From Chloroflexota bacterium (lineage in GTDB: Bacteria; Chloroflexota; Dehalococcoidia; Tepidiformales; Tepidiformaceae), in the NCBI GenBank assembly GCA_026702615.1, contig JAPPBY010000020.1:62001-126000 (forward strand): DNA of 64,000 bases, read 5' to 3'. The notes under the pieces are model-generated. The model had not been told where the DNA came from. It searched no databases and saw only the letters and a list, made by a program, of their open reading frames with translations. The position numbers and the translations under genes are program-made. Shown here one piece after another: positions 16,192 to 23,376 of the stretch (position 1 is the stretch's first letter; every line of letters starts with the position of its first letter).

Positions 16192-16748
16192 TCCTCAGCG
16201 ACCATCCCTTGCAGCTTCGCGATGGCCTTGTGCTGGAGCACCTTCACGTTGTTCTGGGTCTTGCCCAGGGCGAGCGCCGTCTCGGCCACGGAGAGCCCCG
16301 CGCCGAAGCGCAACGAGATCACGTCGCGTTGGGCGGGCGGCAGCTTGGCCGTCGCCTCGCGCACCACCTCGATGGTCGCCTGCAGCTCGTAGGCGGCCAC
16401 ATGGTCCTGCCGGTCGTCGGGCATCGTCTCGGAGAGCTGGGCGGGGATGCCTCGCCGCCGCTGCCGGCGCGCATGCGAGACCACCTCGTTGCGCGCGATG
16501 CGGAAGACCCACGCCCCGAAGGGGAGCCCCCGCCACTCGTACCGCTTCAGGTTCGCGACGAGCTTGAGGAACACTTCCTCGGTCACGTCCTCGGCGTCCT
16601 GCGTCGAGCGTACGCGGCCCGCCACGTAGCGATACACGCGCGGGAAGTAGAAGGTGTAGAGCGTGCTCAGCGCTTCCTGATCGCCAGACTGGGCCTGCTC
16701 GACTGCCAAACGCTCGTCGAAGTCCGGAGCAAGCTCGCTGGGCGCCAT
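16188..16748 (-). CDS. ECF-type sigma-70 family RNA polymerase sigma factor
   Basis: 186 aa from ATG 16748. Region 2 is visible as FYFPRVYRYVAGRVRSTQDAEDVTEEVFLKL and FGAWVFRIARNEVVSHARR; region 4 as LPPAQRDVISLRFGAGLSVAETALALGKTQNNVKVLQHKAIAKL, with the helix-turn-helix. There is no region 1 or 3. The track start 22 codons upstream is rejected because the family begins near DFDERLAVEQAQSGD. It is co-transcribed with the downstream membrane protein, its likely regulator. The target regulon is not visible. Confidence 0.93.
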   Translation of the reverse strand: MAPSELAPDFDERLAVEQAQSGDQEALSTLYTFYFPRVYRYVAGRVRSTQDAEDVTEEVFLKLVANLKRYEWRGLPFGAWVFRIARNEVVSHARRQRRRGIPAQLSETMPDDRQDHVAAYELQATIEVVREATAKLPPAQRDVISLRFGAGLSVAETALALGKTQNNVKVLQHKAIAKLQGMVAEE

Positions 16749-16812
16749 CGGTTCCACACAGACTCCCAGTGCGCGCCGTCTCCACAGCGCGCCCCCACCA
16801 CTCCACGCGAGC

Positions 16813-16818
16813 ATAGTA
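16813..16818 (-). promoter_or_regulatory. Putative -10 box of the sigma-factor operon
   Basis: TACTAT on the minus strand, about 65 bp upstream of the sigma ATG; no convincing -35. Confidence 0.3.
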
Positions 16819-16896
16819 AGCCGCCCCGCTAGAGCGCAACATACCCGTGATAACGCCCAGGGCGTGTAAAGGTTACTCGCGGACCATCACCGTTCG

Positions 16897-16926
16897 TTGA
16901 CTGGCCTCGGGCCTCGCTCGTAGCAT
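16897..16926 (+). promoter_or_regulatory. Promoter of pyrG
   Basis: TTGACT, an 18-bp spacer and TAGCAT, one of the few recognisable -35/-10 pairs in the window. The predicted start leaves a leader of about 20 nt with GCAGGAG before the pyrG ATG. Confidence 0.6.
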
Positions 16927-16954
16927 TCGGGGAGCAATCACCCGCAGGAGTGGC

Positions 16955-18592
16955 ATGGCCAAGTTCATCTTCGTTACCGGCGGCGTGGTCAGCGGCGTCG
17001 GTAAAGGCATAACCACCGCCAGTATCGGGCGCCTGCTCAAATCCCGCGGAATCTCCGTCACCGTTCAAAAGCTCGACCCCTACCTCAATGTCGACCCCGG
17101 CACCATGTCGCCCTACCAGCACGGCGAGGTGTTCGTGACGGCCGACGGGGCCGAGACGGACCTCGATCTGGGCCACTACGAGCGTTTCCTCGACCAGGAT
17201 CTCTCTGCCGCCTGCTCCGTCACCAGCGGTCAGGTCTACCGGGCGGTGCTCGACCGCGAGCGTCACGGCGACTACCTCGGCGGCACCATCCAGGCCGTCC
17301 CCCACCTGACGAACGAGATCAAGGCGCGCATCTACGCGGCCGCCGAGGCGAGCAACGCCGAGGTCATCATCTGCGAGGTGGGCGGCACCGTCGGCGACAT
17401 CGAGGGCCAGACGTTCATCGAGGCGATGCGCCAGATCCGCCACGACGTCCCCGCCGACGACTTCCTCAACGTGCACGTCACCTTCCTGCCCTTCATCGGG
17501 GCCACGGGCGAGCTGAAGACGAAGCCGACGCAGCACTCCGTGAGCGAGCTGCGCTCGATGGGCATCCAGCCCGACGCCATCCTCGCCCGCAGCGACCACC
17601 CGGTACCGGGCGACATCTGCAACAAGATTGCGGACTTCTGCGACGTCGATCCGCGCGCCGTCATCGCCCTCGAGACCGTCGACACGATCTACGCCGTGCC
17701 CCTCATCCTCGAGGCGCGCGGCCTGGGCGACTTCGTGCTCGAACGGCTGGGGCTGAAGGCGAAGGCGCACGACCTGACCGCCTGGGAGGCGATGGTCGAG
17801 CGCCAGCGCCATCCCGCACGCGACCTCGAGGTGGCCATCGTCGGCAAATACGTGGAGCTGCAGGACGCCTACCTCTCGGTGAAGGAGGCGCTCGTGCACG
17901 CGGGGATCGCGCACGATGCCGAAGTCAGCATCCGCTGGGTGCACGCCGAGGACCTGGAGACGCGCCCCGCCGAGGCCGTGCTCGCCGATGTCGACGGGAT
18001 CGTGGTACCGGGGGGCTTCGGGGAGCGGGGCTGGGAGGGGAAGATCGCCGCCGCCCGCCACGCACGCGAGAATGACATCCCCTACCTCGGGCTCTGCCTC
18101 GGCCTGCAGGTGATGGTCACCGAGTTCGCGCGCAACGTGTGCGGCTGGGACGGGGCCAACTCGACCGAGTTCGACCCGGAGTCGCCCTTCCCCGTCATCA
18201 GCCTGCTCGAGGAGCAGGAGGGCGTCGTCGCCAAGGGCGGCACGATGCGGCTCGGCTGGTACCCCTGCCGGCTGCGCCCGGGAAGTGTCGCCGCCGGAAA
18301 CTACGACGAGGGGCTCGTGAACGAGCGCCACCGCCACCGCTGGGAGCTGAACAACCGCTTCCGCGACGAGATGGAGGCCGCAGGCCTCACCGTCGCGGGC
18401 ACCTCGCCCGACGGGACGCTGGCGGAGATCGCGGAGGTGGCGGACCACCCCTTCATGCTGGGGACGCAGTTCCACCCCGAGCTGCAGAGCCGCCCCAACC
18501 GCCCCCATCCCCTCTTCCACGGTTTCGTGAACACCGCCCTCGCGCACCGTTCCCCTCGGAGCGAGACCACCCCCGCCGTCGCCGCCGGCTAG
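16955..18592 (+). CDS. pyrG: CTP synthase PyrG
   Basis: ATP- and glutamine-dependent amination of UTP to CTP, cytosolic tetramer. 545 aa, the usual length. The synthase domain opens with FVTGGVVSGVGKGITTASIGRLLKSRG (P-loop); the glutaminase domain has the nucleophile loop LGLCLGLQVM and QFHPELQSRP. ATG is preceded by GGAG and by a clear promoter. The downstream membrane-protein gene starts within the stop codon (TAGTG), implying coupling. The very long minus-strand ORF over this gene is a shadow. Confidence 0.97.
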   Translation: MAKFIFVTGGVVSGVGKGITTASIGRLLKSRGISVTVQKLDPYLNVDPGTMSPYQHGEVFVTADGAETDLDLGHYERFLDQDLSAACSVTSGQVYRAVLDRERHGDYLGGTIQAVPHLTNEIKARIYAAAEASNAEVIICEVGGTVGDIEGQTFIEAMRQIRHDVPADDFLNVHVTFLPFIGATGELKTKPTQHSVSELRSMGIQPDAILARSDHPVPGDICNKIADFCDVDPRAVIALETVDTIYAVPLILEARGLGDFVLERLGLKAKAHDLTAWEAMVERQRHPARDLEVAIVGKYVELQDAYLSVKEALVHAGIAHDAEVSIRWVHAEDLETRPAEAVLADVDGIVVPGGFGERGWEGKIAAARHARENDIPYLGLCLGLQVMVTEFARNVCGWDGANSTEFDPESPFPVISLLEEQEGVVAKGGTMRLGWYPCRLRPGSVAAGNYDEGLVNERHRHRWELNNRFRDEMEAAGLTVAGTSPDGTLAEIAEVADHPFMLGTQFHPELQSRPNRPHPLFHGFVNTALAHRSPRSETTPAVAAG

Positions 18593-19056
18593 TGGACGCC
18601 TGGCGCATCGTTCACATCCTCGCCCTGCTCTGGATGGGCGCAGGATTGGGCGCGACCTACCCCCTGATCGTGCGCGCCTGGCTCTCGAAGGACGTGCAGT
18701 TCCAGATGTACGCCCTCGTCGAGGCGGCCAACAACGAGACCCGCGTCCTCCTGCCCGGCGCCATGCTTTCGGGCGCGACCGGCTTCTTCTGGGGCGTGGC
18801 CGAGTACGACTTCATCCGCGACGGCTGGCTGGCGGCGCTCACGGGGCTGTTCGTGTTCTTCTGGCTGGTCTGCCTGCCCCTCATGGGGTTCGGCCTGCGG
18901 CGCGCGCGCACCGCCGCGCTCATCGCCGCCCGCGACGGCGAGGCCACCGACGAGTTGCGCGAGATCCTCGACGACCGCGTCCCGCTGGTGTTCGGCACGG
19001 CCCTGGTGCTGAGCGTCCCGCTGATGGCCTGGCTGGCCATCTTCAAGCCGTTTTAG
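18592..19056 (+). CDS. Four-helix integral membrane protein (DUF2269-like)
   Basis: 154 aa from the GTG overlapping the pyrG stop by one base. Four hydrophobic segments: IVHILALLWMGAGLGATYPLIV, LLPGAMLSGATGFFWGV, LAALTGLFVFFWLVCLPLMGFGL and VFGTALVLSVPLMAWLAIF. The layout, with an early histidine in the first helix, resembles DUF2269-type small membrane proteins, but the match is only by eye. The ORF track hides it inside a much longer frame crossing pyrG. Function unknown. Confidence 0.75.
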   Translation: MDAWRIVHILALLWMGAGLGATYPLIVRAWLSKDVQFQMYALVEAANNETRVLLPGAMLSGATGFFWGVAEYDFIRDGWLAALTGLFVFFWLVCLPLMGFGLRRARTAALIAARDGEATDELREILDDRVPLVFGTALVLSVPLMAWLAIFKPF

Positions 19057-19067
19057 TGGTGACTGGC

Positions 19068-19089
19068 GACTAGTGGCTAGTGGCTAGTC
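19068..19089. repeat. Small palindrome built of CTAGTGG repeats
   Basis: GACTAG and CTAGTC flank two copies of TGGCTAG; the tract follows the membrane-protein stop. No function apparent. Confidence 0.4.
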
Positions 19090-19102
19090 CCCGACCCGGC
19101 CC

Positions 19103-19219
19103 CACTCAGCGGCGCGACAGCGACGCACTACACTCAGGCAGCGCAAGCTGCCGCCCTCCTCAGCGAAGCGCGGAGCGCGAGCGCTCCACTCAGCCGCGCG
19201 GGAGGGCGGCGCTCTCCTC
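19103..19219. repeat. Array of CTCAG-type hairpin modules (4 units)
   Basis: Units start with CACTCAG or CTCAG and end with GCTC(T/C)CCT or a variant. Unit 2 has GGCAGC-GCAA-GCTGCC, a perfect stem with a GNRA-type loop; unit 1 is a one-mismatch version of the first unit at 56411; unit 3 is a longer AGCGAAGCGC variant; unit 4 is GCCGC...GCGGC and forms the 3' end of the portal gene, including its stop codon. The same borders recur at three other loci. Confidence 0.75.
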
Positions 19220-20503
19220 CTGGACTCGCTGCCACTCGGCCTCGGGGTCGTCGGAGCCGAGGCGCTCGGCGGCGCTGCGGCGCGAGCGGATGCCCGCCTC
19301 GACGAGTGACCGCTCGTCGGCCACCTGGCGGGAGCGGTCGGCGGGGAGGATGGGGCCCCACAGCGCTTCCGTCTGCAGGCCGTCGATGGCCAGGCCCTCG
19401 TAGCGCGCGAGCAGGCGCAGGGCGAGCATCGCGCGGCGCTCGTAGACGGGCGTGCGGATGAGCCGCTTGCGCGCGACTTTCCGCGCGACCGGGTCCAGTT
19501 CGACGTTGAGGGCGACGCCGCTCAGGCCCGCGGGGTTCTGCCCGAAGGCCGTGCGGGGCGACTCGCCGAGGTCGTGCAGGGTGCGGTAGACGAGGTCGAT
19601 GTAGTCGCGGTGGAGGGCGGCGCCGCCGCCCTGCAGCAAGTCGAGCAGATAGGCGCGGGCGCGCTCGGGCACCTCCCAGACCGCGCCCGGCTCGACGGAG
19701 ATGTCCTGCGACCCGGCGACACCCTCGAGCACGGCGATGGGGTTGCCCGAGAGCTCGAGGATCTGGCTCAACTGGCTGAAGGCGCGGTTCAGCTCGCGGT
19801 TCGGTTCGGCCAGCGGACCGATGTCGCTCGACCCCCACGGCTGCTTCGGCTCGCTCACGTTGGGGAACACGACGAAGGGAATGAACCCGTACGGGTTCGC
19901 CTCGCGACGCTCCAGATCGGACCCACGCCACAGCTCGAACGTCTCCGCCGTCCAGTACTCCGTCACAAGGTGCTCGACGGCCGACGAAGAGAGGGGCAGG
20001 GCCGGTGACGGGAGGGGCGCATCGCCGGCGGCGTACTGCGACGCGACCGCTTCGATGCGCGAGGCGTCGTCGGGGGCGCGCCAGACGAAGATGCCTTGCA
20101 CGTCGGGCGCGGAGATGCGCGCGCGGCCCTCGTCCACGTCCCACGTGACCTTGTAGGCGCCATCGCCGAGCACGGCGCAGTCGAGCTCCGTCTCGAAATC
20201 GAGACGTTCGAGGCCGTTCGCCGCTTCCACGGCGCGCCAGGCCTGCTCGGCCTGCCGCGCGCGCTCGGTGGCGGCGCGGTCGAGCGGGTCGCTGGGACGG
20301 ACCTGGAGGGCGTGGCCTTCGAACAGGTAGCTCGTGATCTTGTCGACGAACGCCCTCGCGTAGTTGAGGACGAGGCGGCGCTCGCCGCGGCGGGCGCGTC
20401 CCGCCCACTGGTCGCCCTCATAGAAGGCCAGGTGCTCGCGATAGCGGCGCAGGCGGTCTTGGTCGAGGGCGCGGAGTTGGAGGGGGAAGGGGGTGGCCGT
20501 CAC
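19190..20503 (-). CDS. Phage portal protein (SPP1 gp6-like)
   Basis: 437 aa. Seen: EHLAFYEGDQWAGRARRGERRLVLNYARAFVDKITSYLFEG, a typical portal N-terminus, then YKVTWDVDEGRARISAPDVQGIFV and AEPNRELNRAFSQLSQILELSGNPIAVLEG, matching the clip/stem pattern. The length is normal and the frame intact. It stands alone: no large terminase, protease or capsid gene is adjacent. The last nine residues (ESAALPRG and stop) are encoded by a CTCAG repeat unit, so the original 3' end may have been replaced. A prophage relic or domesticated gene-transfer-agent part are both possible. Confidence 0.82.
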   Translation of the reverse strand: MTATPFPLQLRALDQDRLRRYREHLAFYEGDQWAGRARRGERRLVLNYARAFVDKITSYLFEGHALQVRPSDPLDRAATERARQAEQAWRAVEAANGLERLDFETELDCAVLGDGAYKVTWDVDEGRARISAPDVQGIFVWRAPDDASRIEAVASQYAAGDAPLPSPALPLSSSAVEHLVTEYWTAETFELWRGSDLERREANPYGFIPFVVFPNVSEPKQPWGSSDIGPLAEPNRELNRAFSQLSQILELSGNPIAVLEGVAGSQDISVEPGAVWEVPERARAYLLDLLQGGGAALHRDYIDLVYRTLHDLGESPRTAFGQNPAGLSGVALNVELDPVARKVARKRLIRTPVYERRAMLALRLLARYEGLAIDGLQTEALWGPILPADRSRQVADERSLVEAGIRSRRSAAERLGSDDPEAEWQRVQEESAALPRG

Positions 20504-20586
20504 GGGCGAACTCCGGGGGAAGAGATTGCACGAACCGTGGCGGTCCTCCGCCCGAGCGCGAAGCCCCCGGTGACAGCCGACGCGTC

Positions 20587-20616
20587 TTGCCGCTCGCCGC
20601 CGCCCCTCGCTACAGT
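20587..20616 (+). promoter_or_regulatory. Promoter of clpS (leaderless)
   Basis: TTGCCG, 18-bp spacer, TACAGT; the -10 ends 6 nt before the clpS GTG. Confidence 0.6.
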
Positions 20617-20622
20617 GCCGGG

Positions 20623-20946
20623 GTGACCACCCCCAACCTCCCCGAGGTCGTCGACCAGCCCGAGGTCGAGGAAGAGCTCGAACAGCCCTGTCACCTCATC
20701 CTGCTCGACGACGACAGCCACACGTACCAGTACGTCATCCGCATGCTGGGCGACCTGTTCGGCTACTCGCGGGAGAAGGCGTTCGGCATCGCCTCGGTCG
20801 TCGACAGCCAGGGCCAGGCGATCCTGATGACGGGCGCGAAGGACGAGTGCCTGCTGAAGCAGGACCAGATTCACGCCTACGGACCGGACCCGCTGATGGA
20901 GATCAGCGTGGGCAGCATGTCGGCGGTCGTCGAGCCCGCGGCCTAG
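20623..20946 (+). CDS. clpS: ATP-dependent Clp protease adaptor ClpS
   Basis: 107 aa. ClpS delivers N-degron substrates to the Clp protease. The core HLILLDDDSHTYQYVIRMLGDLFGYSREKAFGIASVVDSQGQAI matches the family, including the ligand-binding loop region and the acidic N-terminal tail. The GTG at 20623 is favoured by the -10 box 6 nt upstream; the track start 12 codons earlier would lie inside the promoter. clpA/clpC is not adjacent. It is convergent with nothing and followed by the GlnR-like gene. Confidence 0.9.
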   Translation: MTTPNLPEVVDQPEVEEELEQPCHLILLDDDSHTYQYVIRMLGDLFGYSREKAFGIASVVDSQGQAILMTGAKDECLLKQDQIHAYGPDPLMEISVGSMSAVVEPAA

Positions 20947-20951
20947 AACTC

Positions 20952-20974
20952 GTAACCCGCCGGTAACACGAAAC
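20952..20974 (+). promoter_or_regulatory. Candidate GlnR-type box (autoregulatory)
   Basis: GTAAC-n6-GTAAC-n2-GAAAC about 38-60 bp upstream of the predicted transcription start of the GlnR-like gene. The 11-bp direct-repeat spacing suits OmpR-family dimers. The promoter has a good -10 but no -35, as expected for an activated promoter. Confidence 0.5.
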
Positions 20975-20999
20975 GCGATGGCAGAACGCTTCCCCTGCC

Positions 21000-21005
21000 T
21001 ATACT
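21000..21005 (+). promoter_or_regulatory. -10 box of the GlnR-like gene (leaderless)
   Basis: TATACT, the best -10 in the window, ends 7 nt before the GTG. Confidence 0.6.
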
Positions 21006-21012
21006 GGGGTCT

Positions 21013-21672
21013 GTGAACGCCGTCCTTATTGTCAGCGGCCAGCAGGATCTTCTCGCCCTCACCCCGGAGTTGGAGGAGGCGGGCCTGAGCACGACCGTGC
21101 TCGAACCCGCCCGGCTCGGCGAGATCGAGCGCGACTTCGCCGGCGTGCTCCTGCTCGACCTGCGCGACCTGTCCAACGTCGCGATCGACCGGTTGGCGGC
21201 GGCCTCGGGCGAGCACGAACTTGTGCTCGTCTACGCCTGCGGGGAGGACCAGCTCGACCGCATGCCCTTCGACTCCCCTGCCGACGACTTCATCGTGCTG
21301 CCCGCCGCCCCCGGCGAGCTGCGCCGCCGGGTCGAGCGCGCCCTCTACCGCCGCCACGGCATCGATACCGAGAACTTCGTGCGCTGCGGCGCCCTCACCA
21401 TCGACCTCGCCAACTACCGCGTGACCGTGGCGGGCGAGTCGGTCGTGCTGACCTTCAAGGAGTACGAGCTCCTCCGCTACCTCGCCATGAACGCGGGCCG
21501 CGTCTCCACGCGCGAGCAGCTGCTGAACCGCGTCTGGGGCTACGACTACTTCGGCGGGGCGCGCACGGTCGACGTTCACATCCGGCGCATCCGCTCGAAG
21601 ATCGAGATCCACGGCCACACGTTTATCGAGACCGTGCGCAACGTGGGCTACCGGCTGGTCGCTTCCGGCTAG
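21013..21672 (+). CDS. OmpR-family transcriptional regulator with atypical receiver, GlnR-like
   Basis: 219 aa. The C-terminal winged helix (LTFKEYELLRYLAMNAGRVSTREQLLNRVWGYDYFGGARTVDVHIRRIRSKI, then TVRNVGYRLV) closely follows actinobacterial GlnR, including WGYDYFGG. The N-terminal receiver is degenerate: the usual acidic pair is replaced (VLIVSGQQD) and the conserved Lys is Leu (DDFIVLPAAP), although an Asp remains in LLLDLRD. GlnR proteins also work without phosphorylation. Its own upstream region and that of amt carry GTAAC/GAAAC repeats. No kinase gene is adjacent. GlnR function is inferred; related essential OmpR orphans are an alternative. Confidence 0.85.
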   Translation: MNAVLIVSGQQDLLALTPELEEAGLSTTVLEPARLGEIERDFAGVLLLDLRDLSNVAIDRLAAASGEHELVLVYACGEDQLDRMPFDSPADDFIVLPAAPGELRRRVERALYRRHGIDTENFVRCGALTIDLANYRVTVAGESVVLTFKEYELLRYLAMNAGRVSTREQLLNRVWGYDYFGGARTVDVHIRRIRSKIEIHGHTFIETVRNVGYRLVASG

Positions 21673-21729
21673 CGCACACCCCTTCGCTGTGACAGGCGCG
21701 GCTTCGCGCTGCCGCAGGGCCGCGCCACC

Positions 21730-22335
21730 GTGGCGGTCATGACGACCCTGCCCGACATCCGTGACCGCGTCCGCAGCGACCTGCGCGACCTCGACGCCGA
21801 CGCCGCCCGCTGGAGCGACGCCGAGCTCGACCGCCACATTTCCCGCGCCCTCGCCGACGTGAGCCTGGCGGCGCCCGCCGAGGCGACCACAATGGTCGCC
21901 ACCACCCCGGGCAGCCGCGAGCTCACGACCGCCGTCCTGCCGAATTTCCTCGAGCTGGAGTCGGTGGAGCTGCCCATCGACACGTTCCCCCGACGCCACG
22001 TCCCCTTCTCGGTCTGGGTGGAGACGATCACGCTGGAGCCACCGGCGCCGCCGAAGGGCGAGCGCGCGCGGCTGCGCTACCTCGCCCGGCACACGCTCGA
22101 CGAGCAGGGCACAACGGTTCCGGAAGCGCTCGAGGACGTGCTCGCCACGGGCGCCGCGGGATACGCCGCGATCGCCTGGGCCGCCTACGCCATCGACCGG
22201 CTGACGGCCGGCGACGACGTGGCCGAGCGCTTCCGCCTCTGGGGCGAGGGGCGCCTGCGCACCTTCCACGAGCAGCTGCGGGAGCACCAACGCCCGCGCC
22301 GGGTGCGAGGCGGGAGGCTGGCCGCCACCGACTGA
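21730..22335 (+). CDS. Phage head-tail adaptor-like protein
   Basis: 201 aa from GTG (or 198 from the ATG three codons in). The N-terminal pattern IRDRVRSDLRDLDADAARWSDAELDRHISRALADVSLAAPAEA and the later ARLRYLARHTLDEQGTTVPEALEDVLATGAAGYAA are typical of phage adaptor/connector proteins that sit under the portal. The match is by eye. It lies 1.2 kb from the portal-like gene, on the other strand, separated from it by clpS and the GlnR-like gene, which is unlike a functional prophage order. Confidence 0.6.
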   Translation: MAVMTTLPDIRDRVRSDLRDLDADAARWSDAELDRHISRALADVSLAAPAEATTMVATTPGSRELTTAVLPNFLELESVELPIDTFPRRHVPFSVWVETITLEPPAPPKGERARLRYLARHTLDEQGTTVPEALEDVLATGAAGYAAIAWAAYAIDRLTAGDDVAERFRLWGEGRLRTFHEQLREHQRPRRVRGGRLAATD

Positions 22336-22365
22336 CCCGGCGGGCGCGAGAGCGGCAGTGGGTGG

Positions 22366-22371
22366 TAGGCT
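22366..22371 (+). promoter_or_regulatory. -10 box of the LysM gene (leaderless)
   Basis: TAGGCT ends 7 nt before the GTG at 22379. Confidence 0.45.
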
Positions 22372-22378
22372 CGCCGCT

Positions 22379-22864
22379 GTGAGCGACGATCCGCAGGCCT
22401 ACCACGAGCCGGATCCACCCGAACGCGCCACGCCCTCGGCGTGGGCCTACCGCGGTTCGATCGCGGCCCTCGTGCTGGGCTCCTTCCTGGCCCTCTTTCT
22501 CGTCCTGCGCCCACCCGAGAGCGCGAGCCGCGCCGAACCGGTTGGCCCCGCCACCGCGACGGAAACGCCGGAAGCGACCACCACACCCGGAGCGGTCGCC
22601 ACCCGCGAGGCAGCGGCGACGCCAACCCCCGCTCCCGCAACCCCGGCGCCCACGCCGGTGGCAACGCCCACGCCGACCGCCACGCCCGAGCCCACCCCTG
22701 CCCCCGCGCTCGAACCGATCGAGTACGAGATCGTCGCAGGGGACACCCTTTCGGCCATCGCCGTGGAGTTCGACGTTTCCGTCGAGGCCATCCTCGCCCT
22801 GAACCCCGGCCTCGAACCGGATGCGATTCAGGCCGGGCAGATCATCCTGGTGCCGCGAGAATGA
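22379..22864 (+). CDS. Membrane-anchored LysM-domain protein
   Basis: 161 aa. One N-terminal TM helix (SIAALVLGSFLALFLVL), a Pro/Thr/Ala-rich spacer that would cross the periplasmic or wall space, and a single C-terminal LysM (EYEIVAGDTLSAIAVEFDVSVEAILALNPGL...AGQIILVP), which binds peptidoglycan or other GlcNAc polymers. No catalytic domain. The GTG at 22379 is supported by the -10 box. Its stop overlaps the next gene start (ATGA), so a two- to three-gene operon with the membrane protein and radC is likely. Confidence 0.88.
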   Translation: MSDDPQAYHEPDPPERATPSAWAYRGSIAALVLGSFLALFLVLRPPESASRAEPVGPATATETPEATTTPGAVATREAAATPTPAPATPAPTPVATPTPTATPEPTPAPALEPIEYEIVAGDTLSAIAVEFDVSVEAILALNPGLEPDAIQAGQIILVPRE

Positions 22865-23376
22865 CCACCGACCGCGAGGCCAGGATTCGGAGGGCTCGCC
22901 GCGGGCTGTGGCGCACGGCGCTCTTCTGGACCCCCCTCTTCATCGCGGTCACCGGCGGGGGGATCTACTTCTTCATCGGCCAGGCCACGGGCGAAGACGG
23001 GTACGGCTGGGTGCTTCCCTCGCTCCTCGTCGTCTTCGGTTCCCTGTTCGGCTACCAGGGCATCCAGGCCATCCGCGACCTCCGCGGCGGTACCGCCATG
23101 ATCGAGGGCTTCATCACGCGGCGCTGGCGACGCTTCGACCTCGGCAGCCGCAGCTACTACCTGCGCATCGATGGCGACAAGATCATCCGCACCGACCGGG
23201 TCCAGTACGACCCGGTCGAGCAGGGCAACTACGTCGCGGTCGAGTACTACCCCGGTTCGATGATCGCCGTGGCGGTGGAGAAGCGAGAGCCGCCGGAGGG
23301 CTATGAGCCCCCGACGGACGAGCCGGGCGAGCCCGCGCTTCCGGAGCCCGACCCGCTCCTGATCGAGCGCGAGTGA
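22861..23376 (+). CDS. Two-helix membrane protein, unknown function
   Basis: 171 aa starting at the ATGA overlap with the LysM gene. Two TM helices (TALFWTPLFIAVTGGGIYFFIG and WVLPSLLVVFGSLFGYQGI) are followed by a beta-rich domain (GFITRRWRRFDLGSRSYYLRIDGDKIIRTD; YVAVEYYPGSMIAVAVEKRE) and an acidic, Pro-rich tail. The C-terminal part resembles small oligonucleotide-binding or NfeD-like barrels in outline only. The next gene, radC, begins at its stop (GTGA), so the three are probably one transcript. Confidence 0.75.
   Translation: MTTDREARIRRARRGLWRTALFWTPLFIAVTGGGIYFFIGQATGEDGYGWVLPSLLVVFGSLFGYQGIQAIRDLRGGTAMIEGFITRRWRRFDLGSRSYYLRIDGDKIIRTDRVQYDPVEQGNYVAVEYYPGSMIAVAVEKREPPEGYEPPTDEPGEPALPEPDPLLIERE

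Noticed and set aside
16829-18547. 572-aa minus-strand ORF
   Set aside because: It is the antisense shadow of pyrG; composition is Arg/Val/Asp/His-rich with no family motif.
19103-19219. CRISPR array
   Set aside because: Units are 28-35 bp hairpins without constant repeats and unique spacers of regular length, and no cas genes are nearby.
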